In this document: piece after piece, positions 42,673 through 53,800 of the stretch
Layout of the letters: every line of letters starts with the position of its first letter
Position numbering within the stretch: position 1 is the first letter of the stretch
Assembly (NCBI GenBank): GCA_916613615.1
Contig: OU744724.1
Coordinates: 23,112,171-23,176,170 of the forward strand
Origin: Steromphala cineraria
Lineage: Eukaryota; Mollusca; Gastropoda; Trochida; Trochidae
DNA length: 64,000 nucleotides
Reading direction: 5' to 3'
Program-made: the position numbers and the translations under genes
Notes under the pieces: model-generated
Databases searched by the model: none
Told to the model about the DNA's origin: nothing
Seen by the model: only the letters and a program-made list of their open reading frames with translations

Positions 42673-45203
42673 GGTAGGTAGGTAGGTAGGTAGGTGGAAT
42701 TTAAGGGCGACGTTGGGCCAAAAAATGACCTATATGCGCCCGGCATTAAAGAGGATTAAAAGATTAGAAAATTACTATACAAGAGGTTAAAAATGATTCA
42801 TATGCAGTCATATTTGCCCGTATTGCATACGTAATCTAAAAGGGCTCTTTGAATGTCACCATACAGCAGGTTTTCTCCAAGAATAGATCTAAGATCGAAG
42901 GTACTTGATCTTGATGACACCACCTCTATAAGTTCTTGACGATGGATAATATATCCCTCGCACTCAATTAAAAAATGAAAAACAGTTTCTGGGCAATTGC
43001 CAGCACAACCCTGACACATAGGAGATTTATCCTTGTCTAAAATGTGTTTGTATGCATTTAAGCCACAGTGGCCGAGTCTTAATCGAGTCAAAACGATTTC
43101 ATCTCTTCTCTTTTGACGGCGAATCTTTACGTGCTTAGTGACTTTAGGGCATAAGTTGTACATATGTCTGGCATTGGTGCCATGATCCCAGTCACTTTGC
43201 CACAGTTGGCAAATTGCTTTATGTATAACAGTGAAGTAATCTTTTGGAATTGGCAAATAGTCCAATACGTTGACTTGTGCTTTTGTTAGAGGAGACTTGG
43301 CAAGTTGATCTGCTCTCTCATTACCTGAGACCCACGTGTGCTGGAACCCATACAATATCACAACTGATATATATGGTATTCAAAAAGGTGTCTAAAGAAA
43401 ATATATCATATAAAATATCACTTCGTTGGCCTTGCACTCCTGATTGCATAGCTTGAACAGCGGCCAAGGAATCTGTAAAAATGATTGACTCGTGGTCATG
43501 GTTTTTAACCCAAAGCAATGCTTTTAAAATTGCTGTTAACTCTGCCGCAAATATAGATAATTGGTCGTGTAGTCTGTACACTTCATATATATCGAGTGAA
43601 GGAACATAAAATGCCGCACCAACACGCCCAGAAACAGGATCTTTAGAGGCATCTGTATAAATGTGTGTGAATCCTGAGTAATTTGAGTTGATGAAATCTT
43701 CTGCAATTGCTTTGATAATGACTGGATTCATCTGTTTGTCAACCATTGAGGCCAGGTTAGCATTGACTGAAGGTTGTTTTAGGCACCATGGGCTTGATTT
43801 AGGAAGATTAAAGGAGGCATTTAGTTTTATGTCTAGAATTTTGCACTGACTTGCATATTGCTTAACAGCTAAACCAAAAGGTAACTTGCCATGACTCCAG
43901 TCGCACATGACATATTCAGTGCAATCATTTAAAACGTCTTTTGCGGAATGGTAGTCAGTTAAAGATGCCAATGAAAGATAAGTTTTGAGGGCTGATTTTT
44001 GGCGGCAATACTTTAGTCGGGGCTCAGAGCATTCCACTTGCATTGCGGCAATTGGTGTTGTTGGGAATGCTCCAGTGCATATCCTTAAAGCTTTAGATTG
44101 AACTCGATCAAGTTTAACTAAATGACTCTTTGCTGCATTCATAAATGCCAGGCTCCCATAGTCCAATCTTGAGTAAACTAAAGCTTTATACAGGAGGAGA
44201 AGGGATGATTTATCAGCTCCCCATTTAGTTGCAGAAACACATTTAAGAAGGTTTAAAGCCTTGGAACATTTTCCACTTAAGTAAGAAATATGACGAGCCC
44301 ATGTTAGCTTGCTATCAAAATAGACTCCTAAAAACTTGAAATTAGGGACAAAGTTTATGCGCTGGTCACCAATAGTGAGAAACAGTTTAGGATCGGTTTT
44401 TCGTCTGGTATATATCATTACTACTGATTTTGATAAAGATATTTTGAATCCCCATCGCGAGCACCATTGGAAAACAGAGTCTAAACCAGCTTGGATAGAT
44501 TGATGAACAAACTCAAGATTTCCAAAACGTCTCCAAAGTGCTCCATCATCTGCAAACTGTGATGCATCAGTGTTGACCGGTAAGGCATCAAATATATCAT
44601 TAATCATGATATTAAACAGTAATGGACTAATAACACTGCCTTGAGGGGTTCCATTTTCAATAACATGGATACCAGATAAATCTTGGCCGATGCGGACTCG
44701 AATAGTTCTATTTGAAAGAAATGAGTTAATCCACGTCAACATTCGCCCTGTGACTCCAAGACTTTGGAGTTTGAAGAGAAGTCCATGCCTCCAGAGCATA
44801 TCATATGCTTTCTCAATATCTAAAAACACACACATCATGTATTCCTGGTTACCTATAGCCTTTTGTGCCTCCGTTTGGAGTCGAATGTGTTGATCTGTAC
44901 ATGACCTATTTTTTCTGAAGCCAGATTGAAGTCTGGTTAGGAGTTGGTTTGATTCCATGTGGAAACTAAGGCGATTGCTGACCAACCTTTCCATTATCTT
45001 ACACAGATTAGAAGTTAAGGCTATAGGTCTATACGATGATGGGGCTGAGGAATCCTTCCCAAGTTTTGGAACAGGGATGACGACAGCTTCTGTCCAAACT
45101 TTAGGAATTTTACCTGAAAGCCAGCTCTGATTAATCACATCTTTTACTAATTCTAATGAGCTGTCTGGCATATGTTTGAAATGCTCGTAGCATAGTTCAT
45201 CAG
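42673..45203 (-). mobile_element. 5'-truncated non-LTR retrotransposon (RT + RNase H), 2.5 kb
   Basis: The minus-strand element lies between two copies of the 12-bp duplication TATGTATAACGA (42,661-42,672 and 45,204-45,215), a target-primed reverse transcription hallmark. On its sense strand it ends in about five (CTAC) repeats (plus strand GGTAGGTAGG at 42,673-42,697) rather than poly(A). ORF1 and the endonuclease are missing through 5' truncation at 45,203. The presence of RNase H places it in the I-type group of LINEs. The exact clade is not assigned. Confidence 0.9.
42798..45203 (-). pseudogene. LINE ORF2 fragment: reverse transcriptase, RNase H, zinc finger
   Basis: The frame is already open at the truncation point (DELCYEHFKH before the first Met at 45,171), so no true start exists. 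RT motifs follow: SYRPIALTSN, FLDIEKAYD (Asp about 118 counted from that Met), GTPQGSVISPLLF and QFADDGALW (FADD 206-209). RNase H begins near residue 505 (HIYTDASKDP), with FTDSLAAVQA and WVPAH. Around 43,330 the frame changes: VWVPAHVGLR ends in a stop at 43,321, while VSGNERADQLAK continues in another frame to 42,798. That fits a 2-nt deletion inside RNase H. The second frame holds LRLGHCGLN and CQGCAGNCPETVFHFLIEC, a CxxC..H..C zinc motif usual after RNase H in this group. One frameshift in 2.4 kb implies a fairly young insertion. Confidence 0.9.
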
Positions 45204-45564
45204 TATGTATAACGAATTGTACACTGGAGTTACCTGCCCCTAGCTGATATCGAAAGCTTTACTGCTCTCCTTGCGATTGGCTAGATGAGCTAGCGTCAGA
45301 ACATGCGGGTAATGGGGGTGCCTTCAGACTGAATGAGAGGAAAGCCAGGCTGGGTGTGGTTCGAACCCCACTAGAGGTAATGTTTTTAAAAAATTTTCTT
45401 CGAATCACAGTCGATTTTAATCAGACTGAGTTAAACATAAAATAATAAATCATTTTCCATCAATGCTTTTACTCGCACGATTTAAGGCCCTCTATTATAA
45501 CGCTTCTTTTTTTAAAGCACATATGGTGGATCTTGGCAGGTTTCTCTCAGAGTATCAAGTCTAA

Positions 45565-45865
45565 CATTCTCTCCCCACATACAGCCTGTGTTATATTACG
45601 CCGACATCCGTGGGTTCCGCACCACAATCCATTTGAATTTTGTATCAAATGACAACGCTTCTCGCATTGGAAGGGTGGTTCATATCACAATGCCTTTGCC
45701 ATTATTCAGCAGCCAGAATGATTTAGGAACAGCGTCGCTGATTGCACAACTAACATTAATTGCCCCCAATCAGGCACCTCCCATTCTATCCCATGAAGTC
45801 GGCGTAATAGAACAGAGGATTTATAAACATTTCATGACTTAATCTGCCTCTTTGGAGAGAGAATG
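45565..45865. mobile_element. Complete 301-bp MITE with 9-bp target duplication
   Basis: Same family as 35,606-35,955: left end CATTCTCTCCCCACAT, right end CTTTGGAGAGAGAATG, internal TATCACAATGCCTTTGCC. The direct repeat CAAGTCTAA flanks it at 45,556-45,564 and 45,866-45,874. The left TIR has an internal deletion relative to the 35.6-kb copy. Confidence 0.85.
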
Positions 45866-45874
45866 CAAGTCTAA

Positions 45875-47705
45875 GTATCTAAATAATGTATTCGTTAAAT
45901 CATGTTTCGATCAAGGTGATACGTAAATCATTGATGTCGTTTTGTTTACCACAAATTGATCTCCAATACTTAGTTAGTTACCTCAAAATATGGCTCATCT
46001 TAACAATTGCCAAAAAGAAGAGAAATATGCTAAGAATTTGTTTATTTTGCATATTTTATCAATACACCCTGTTTGTAAATTATAAGTTTATTTGTTCATA
46101 TAATTTGTATAAATGAATCTAAATATGTACAAATGTATTTAAAAATAACCAATTTACGAACATGAAGTCCATTTGTGATTTTCTAACACTGTCAATTACT
46201 AATGTGTAAACCTGAACATACAATAACTTTTTTTGTTGAAAGTTTTGTTTTCCTGCAACTCAGAGCATAAAAGCACATGAAAGTGTTTTAACCCGTCTCA
46301 CTAACTGACAGAATATATTTACCTGTGAAGTGCAGACTATGCAATTATCATTCGAATTAGAATTGTAGATTGCACCAGCAATCATGTGGTCAATGTGATG
46401 CGATTTGAGGTAGAAAGGTGCCAACTGGGAAAGACTTTTTTCCATAACATTACATTACATTTAAAAACTTCCAAAAACTTTTGGAACTAACGCCCACCAA
46501 CACCTCAGTATTTTTATTAAGTCGGTAATGAATTACGAGTCTATTGACTATTTACCAACTACTTACATGTGTTTTGTTTACCAATTCTTTGTTTATCATA
46601 ACGTCACCTTATGCATAAAGTTTGTTTCATAAACTGCTTTTCAAAGCTTGAGTGCTGCTAAAAACACCAATGGAAGGATTAAACCACATTTTACTATCAT
46701 TAAAAACAAATCATTTTGACTCAAACAATTCGCTAGATCAGATAAAGGAAATGTTTGTTCATATTTTTTCACGATATTTTAACCATTTTTTGGGTTATAT
46801 CTTTGTACCTGATAGCCACATTTAATCAATAACTATAATCACATCTGATTTAATAACAACCTAGGTCGTATTTTGCTGTCCGCTCTTTGGCAAAGATCAA
46901 TAACTATTTGGGTGTATTTTCTACTTACTAAGGTATGAATTTGTTAAGGATGAAGGGATCCATTATACCATTAGTGCCACCACCTCAATATATTAGGTAT
47001 GAGTCCTTAAATTGGTAGTTTCAATAAAACGAGGCATCAATCTCCTATCTTCTTGTAATAGTGTGTGTACTTTGTCCGATGAAAGAAGCAACGTTTAGAA
47101 TATCGACTTAATAAACAGCAAATTAAATCAAATGACTAATAGATAGGAAAATTGAAGTCACGCTTTCAAAAGCATTTACTTTGAAATATCAGTCTAAAAT
47201 AAATAACCCGAGGATGGTTATTCGTCTGTTATGTCTGTTTCGTCTTAGATAATATGATTCATGTCGTTTTAGTAATTCACAGAGTCACATCGGGAAATTA
47301 AAACGTGACAGAAACAAATTATCTCATGTTCTGACGTGACCATAATAACCATATATGCACAACATCGTGGTCATACACAACAGTTATTGTCCCAATCAAA
47401 GCATCCGAATTTGTGAATTTCAATACATTAGTGATAAACACATATTTTAAATTAATACTGTACAATATTGAGAAAACTAGGTATCAATATGACGTGAAAA
47501 TATTGGATTTTCATTCCTACTACATTTTGCGCCCAACGTGGTACCGGGGCTATTCCTTAATGTCAAAGCACCTTTAAGTCATTTTTTCAGGTTTGTAATT
47601 TCTTATCTAATTAATATGTAAATCGTGCATATGCATACCTTGAATGTTTTACTCGAGGACGAGTCACTTCTTGGTGGAGGATTGAAAATGTTACTCGGGC
47701 TAACC
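45875..47705. other. No gene; dispersed repeat at 46.19-46.43 kb
   Basis: 45,900-46,030 resembles 35,270-35,390, and 46,190-46,430 resembles 39,170-39,390. The rest is AT-rich without motifs. Confidence 0.45.
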
Positions 47706-50700
47706 TTTTTAGCTCATCAGGACTGAAAGTCCAGATGGGCTTATGGCATGGCCCGTCGTCCGGCGTCCGTCCGTCGTCCGTCCGTCGTCCGTCGTCCGTC
47801 CGTCCGTAAACTTTTGACACTTTCGACTTCTCCTAATGAACCATACACATTAGAGAGCTGAAATTTTGTGTAAAAGTACCTTAGCATATGGAGATTCTAA
47901 TTTGTAACTTTGGTGACCCTGTGACCCCAAATAGGGTCACAGGGGTCACAACTTTAAAAACCTATTTTCATCTTCTTCTCCAGTTCCAGAAGGACTAGAG
48001 AGTTAAAAATGATATGTGCAGACTCCTTGGCCAATGGGGATTCCAATTTGTAACTTTGGTGACCCTGTGACCCCAAATAGGGTCACAGGGGTCACAACCT
48101 TAAATACCTATTTTCATCTTCTTCTCCAGTTCCAAAAGGAGTAGAGAGTTAAAAATTATATGTGCAGACTCCTTGGACAATGGAGATTCTAATTTGTAAC
48201 TTTGGTGACCCTGTGACCCCAAATAGGGTCACAGGGGTCACAACTTTAAAAACCTATTTTCATCTTCTTCTCCAGTTCCAGAAGGATTAGAGAGTTAAAA
48301 ATTATATGTGCAGACTCCTTGGCCAATGGGGATTCCAATTTGTAACTTTGGTGACCCTGTGACCCCAAATAGGGTCACAGGGGTCACAACCTTAAATACC
48401 TATTTTCATCTTCTTCTCCAGTTCCAGAAGGACTAGAGAGTTAAAAATTATATGTGCAGACTCCTTGGCCAATGGGGATTCCAATTTGTAACTTTGGTGA
48501 CCCTGTGACCCCAAATAGAGTCACAGGGGTCACAACCTTAAATACCTATTTTCATCTTCTTCTCAAGTTCCAAAAGGAGTAGAGAGTTAAAAATTATATG
48601 TGCAGACTCCTTGGACAATGGGGATTCTAATTTGTAACTTTGGTGACCCTGTGACCCCAAATAGGGTCACAGGGGTCACAACCTTAAATACCTATTTTCA
48701 TCTTCTTCTCCAGTTCCAGAAGGACTAGAGAGTTAAAAATTATATGTGCAGACTCCTTGGCCAATGGGGATTCCAATTTGTAACTTTGGTGACCCTGTGA
48801 CCCCAAATAGAGTCACAGGGGTCACAACCTTAAATACCTATTTTCATCTTCTTCTCAAGTTCCAAAAGGAGTAGAGAGTTAAAAATTATATGTGCAGACT
48901 CCTTGGACAATGGGGATTCTAATTTGTAACTTTGGTGACCCTGTGACCCCAAATAGGGTCACAGGGGTCACAACCTTAAATACCTATTTTCATCTTCTTC
49001 TCCAGTTCCAGAAGGACTAGAGAGTTAAAAATGATATGTGCAGACTCCTTGGCCAATGGGGATTCCAATTTGTAACTTTGGTGACCCTGTGACCCCAAAT
49101 AGGGTCACAGGGGTCACAACCTTAAATACCTATTTTCATCTTCTTCTCCAGTTCCAAAAGGAGTAGAGAGTTAAAAATTATATGTGCAGACTCCTTGGAC
49201 AATGGAGATTCTAATTTGTAACTTTGGTGACCCTGTGACCCCAAATAGGGTCACAGGGGTCACAACTTTAAAAACCTATTTTCATCTTCTTCTCCAGTTC
49301 CAGAAGGATTAGAGAGTTAAAAATTATATGTGCAGACTCCTTGGCCAATGGGGATTCCAATTTGTAACTTTGGTGACCCTGTGACCCCAAATAGGGTCAC
49401 AGGGGTCACAACCTTAAATACCTATTTTCATCTTCTTCTCCAGTTCCAGAAGGACTAGAGAGTTAAAAATTATATGTGCAGACTCCTTGGCCAATGGGGA
49501 TTCCAATTTGTAACTTTGGTGACCCTGTGACCCCAAATAGAGTCACAGGGGTCACAACCTTAAATACCTATTTTCATCTTCTTCTCAAGTTCCAAAAGGA
49601 GTAGAGAGTTAAAAATTATATGTGCAGACTCCTTGGACAATGGGGATTCTAATTTGTAACTTTGGTGACCCTGTGACCCCAAATAGGGTCACAGGGGTCA
49701 CAACCTTAAATACCTATTTTCATCTTCTTCTCCAGTTCCAGAAGGACTAGAGAGTTAAAAATTATATGTGCAGACTCCTTGGCCAATGGGGATTCCAATT
49801 TGTAACTTTGGTGACCCTGTGACCCCAAATAGAGTCACAGGGGTCACAACCTTAAATACCTATTTTCATCTTCTTCTCCAGTTCCAAAAGGAGTAGAGAG
49901 TTAAAAATTATATGTGCAGACTCCTTGGACAATGGGGATTCTAATTTGTTACTTTGGTGACCCTGTGACCCCAAATAGGGTCACAGGGGTCACAACCTTA
50001 AAAACCTATTTTCATCATCTTCTCCAGTTCTAAAAGGACTAGAGAGTTAAAAACAATATGTGCAGACTCCTTGGCTAATGGGGATTCTAAATTGTAGTTT
50101 TCGTGACTCCATGACCCCAAATAGGGTCACAGGGGTCACAACCTTAAAAACCTATTTCATCTTCTTCTCCAGTTCTAAAAGGACTAGAGAGTTGATAGTG
50201 ATATGTGCAGACTCCTTGGACAATGGGGATTCTAATTTGTAACTTTGGTGAACCTGTGACCCCAAATAGGGTCACAGGGGTCACAACCTTAAAAACCTAT
50301 TTTCATCTTCTTCTCCAGTTCTAAAAGGTCTAGAGAGCTGAAATTATATGTGCAGACTCCTTGGCCAATGGGGATTCTAAATTGTAGATTTCGTGACCCC
50401 ATGACCCCAAATAGGGTCACAGGGGTCACAACCTTAAAAACCTATTTTCATCATCTTTAGCTCCTAAAGGTCTATTGAGCTGAAAGACTGCATGTAGACT
50501 CCTTGGCCAATTGGGATTCTAAACTGTAGGTTTTTGTGACCCCATGACCCCAAATAGGGTCACAGGGGTCACAATCTTAAAAACCTATTTTTCTCCATTA
50601 GATGACAGTCTATGGCAAATTTATTTCTCCTTGGATATTTTAGTGTGGACTTCTTTCAGTGTCTGATTTTGGCGATCTAAAAAGTGTTGAATAATAATAC

Positions 50701-50754
50701 ATTTGTTTTGTAATATTTTTATAGGTTTTCTTGCAATAGGTAACATCAGTTTCA
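47706..50754 (-). mobile_element. Large pearl-like array, about 18-19 units of 146 bp
   Basis: Inverted orientation. The 3' terminus TTTTTAGCTCATCAGGAC lies at 47,706, followed by a (CGTC/CGTCCGTC) tract (about 47,757-47,810) and then tandem units with an exact 146-bp period (anchor TTTGTAACTTTGG at 47,901, 48,047, 48,193, 48,339 and on). Units alternate between GGCCAATGGGGATTCC and GGACAATGGGGATTCT types. A 7-unit higher-order period of 1,022 bp is visible between 48.0 and 49.9 kb. Each unit includes the hairpin TGTGACCC/GGGTCACA. Units after about 50,030 are more diverged. The array peters out near 50,592, and 50,593-50,754 is unrelated-looking. Non-coding. Confidence 0.85.
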
Positions 50755-50827
50755 TTTTTAGCTCATCTTGCCTGTATAAAGCAAACTTGATATGATGCCT
50801 GATGAGCTACAGAGCCAATGGCTCTAT
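50755..50827 (-). mobile_element. Minimal pearl-like remnant: both ends, no core
   Basis: TTTTTAGCTCATCTTGCCTG, then about 20 bp, then GCCTGATGAGCTACAGAGCC and AATGGCTCTAT. This is a 3' end and a 5' end of the family with essentially nothing between them. It could be the true 5' end of the big array after rearrangement, or a separate deletion derivative. Confidence 0.55.
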
Positions 50828-53800
50828 TTTATTGTTAATTTATATTTCACAATGCAGTAAAGATGAGAGCACAAGCGAATTTCCTTTACACAAAAAAATA
50901 CCACAAAAGGACTGTCCCTTTAACCTAAACTAACAACGCTTTGATATTCAACACGGCATATAATTAGAAGATAAATATAGGGTTTGAAATCGGTGGCTTA
51001 TGACGGTATAATTGTAGCTCTTCATTTAATTAATTCTCCAAACACAGTATTTACCTCGAGTCTACCATAACAACGATTTCGAATTCGAACTACATGTATA
51101 TTCTTTCGCATTGACAATGTGAAAATTACCCATTTTTGATTTGCTACTGTGAAAACTCAGGCTGCCTACAGCTGCGTTTGTTTACCTGCTAGTGATTTTA
51201 GTGCAAATATAATGTAATTTGGGTTTCGTTTTAACGTTCATAAAATAACTCCAAGACCACTTGCAGAAGTTCATCAATTGTCCATGTGTGAAATAACCAT
51301 TCCCAAACCATATTTCGGGATCGTCCTGTCACTGGTGCTGAATGTCGATATTTGACATTGTTAAATAAACAGTTGGGATCATATTAGTCAAATTCGAATT
51401 TTCTTAAATTTAGATTAAAATCAACCATGTAAACTTTGTAGGAAAAAAATCAGCACAGTTACTTTGCCTCAGCACAAAGAAACACATATGAATAAGATCT
51501 AAAGCTGTTGATCACTTATGAAGGATTTTGAAGAGAAAAATTGAAATCAGTGTTTTCGATGGTCTCAATGACCTGCCAAATTTGTTTCAGCTATCTGCTA
51601 GGTATGACATACGAATATGTCAACGCAAACTGACTCTTTTCTTATGCAGTGAAATTTCATCATTATCGGTTTCGTTTTTACAATGATAAGATTTCTCAAA
51701 GACGTTACAAATTACATGATATTAGAAGGTAAGTGAACAAACTTAACATACGCAGCTGTATAATTAGAATAGAGGAAATAAAACATTCTTTTGGAGAGTG
51801 GATCAGAAATGTGAGTGCCATTGTCCACCATTTTATGAAATGAATTTGTCCCAATTGTTGGAAAATTGTTAAAACATTATCTTCAAAAGGTTGGATAGGT
51901 AATTTATAGTAAATGATTTAATAACAGACCAATATTTACCTTTTCCATTGCTTTATATGCGTTTTGATATTTTCTTTTTATGTCAATCAAGCCAAAATTG
52001 AATCACAGGCCTAATCAATCGCCATTTGTTTTGTTATCAAGTGATTCATGTACTTCGATGAATTTTTTTTAATCTCGTCCAAAATGATCATCCTTGAATG
52101 ACAAATATGTATTTTGGTTACATTATTTCATCACTATATGTGTGCCTTAAATATGGTATAACATGTAAACTCATAAATTACCTCTACATGAATAATAATT
52201 GAAACACGAAATGTATATTTAATTATATTAGAAATGTAATCAACTCTCATGCAGTTATATCAGCTGTGGTGTCTCCCCATTTGCAATAAAAAAACCTTTT
52301 CTAATTTTCTCTTTGCTACGTTTTATGGAGGAAATTTAGTTATATGAGATATAGATTACCCTACTAGACTTATCGGCACCCCCACGTTAATGAAACCGAG
52401 GTAAACCGATCGTATCCAGTTAGTCTAGATATTTTATTTTATTTCATAGATTTATAACAAAACCGGTCTGAAATTCATTTTCAAAATTTAAAAAAAGGAG
52501 AAAATTAAAAAGAATTCAAACATTAATTAAATAATATAGAAAAACTTGAATCTTTGATGATCACAATATAACATTTATTATATAAATGTAAATGATTGAG
52601 AAGGGTTACGCTCATGAATATTATTCTAGTTAACAAAACAATAACAGTACTATTGCAAACTGTCATTTTTAGTATATCAATTTGGAGTATTTGCTGCAAA
52701 CACTGTGCTTCAAATAACCAGATAAGATACTCTAACAGTCAGTAATAACTATCACCATAAAAGGGAAATGGACAAATAAACCAGGGAAGGAATCAGTAGA
52801 AGATATTTTAAAAAGCATCAGGCTGCCATGGGGTCAAGTACGCAACATCAAAATATGTATGTTGATATATTTTATGTCAGCAGTCATTTAGATGAGCATC
52901 TCGTTTGATTTACATCGCCTAACTGACTTTTGTCCTCTGCAGTCATAGACGAGCCATTTAAGGTAGGAGATAATAATTTTGTATCAATGATGAGGTCTGG
53001 AGATGCTGAATGTTCTTAGGAAGCATGCCGTGGCCTAGTCAAATGTCACCTCAATAGACCACGTTCCAGTCAAATGTTAATCGATTAAACAATGATCAAT
53101 TGAGTGTCCTGGAGTGAGTGAGTGTTTAACGTTTTTTGCATAATATTACAGTTATTAAGGACGGGTATGTTGCCTAAAGAGAGAAGATAAAGCAGGGATC
53201 GAAAGGATGAGGTCAAATGATTGTCCTTTTAACAAATCAAGCTACTGCTAGATGCGAGTCGGATCATTTGCTGGTTGAAGAAAGAGCTATACTTTTGCCT
53301 CGGTAGATATCAGGGTGTCGTTGGAGCTACTCTAAACAAAAACGCTGATGTAGGAGGATGTGCAATATAATGCATAAGTCAAGATATAGCAATTACAAAA
53401 CCACCTGAAATAAGGATCTTCATCGTTTTTTACCTTGATTAGAGGAGATGGTCCAGTAACAAATCTAACCAAGAGTAAAATATCCAAACGAATACTTAAG
53501 AAATTGACCCAGTTGCTAAAATAGGGAGTTCGAAGTACAATTATCTAATTCTTGATTAAAAACAAATAAAACATAGTCTGTTCATGATGTCAACATATTA
53601 AGAGTAAATCTATACCGAAAATAGTAGCTGTAATAGAATTAAAGCGATTACAGCGAACTGAGTCACGTGCATAGCATTTTGAAAGTATATGAAACATGCT
53701 CGTTTACGCTTAACCCAAAAAAGTGATTAACTTTGAGTTTATACCGGCAGTAAATACTGTGTAACAATTTAAACTTACTCCACAGAAAGGTGTCCGTAAA

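Larger units (their letters stand above)
42453..45427. mobile_element. Second copy of the 3.84-kb long-TIR MITE, split by a LINE
   Basis: The left part (42,453-42,672) matches 3,840 onward (CAATCTGATTAAAATCGACC, CCGTCTCGGTCTGAATGCA, AATAGCGTTTAGCGGCGATT). The right part resumes at 45,204 (GTACACTGGAGTTACCTGCC) and ends CGATTTTAATCAGACT at 45,427. The 11-bp direct repeat GAGTTAAACAT flanks the whole at 42,442-42,452 and 45,428-45,438. Removing 42,673-45,215 restores the colinear MITE middle seen in the first copy. The right TIR is more diverged than in the first copy. Confidence 0.85.

Noticed and set aside
47520..47560. GCGCCCAACGTGGTACC, resembling a retroelement primer-binding site
   Set aside because: No LTR precedes it, no coding sequence follows, and the match is short.
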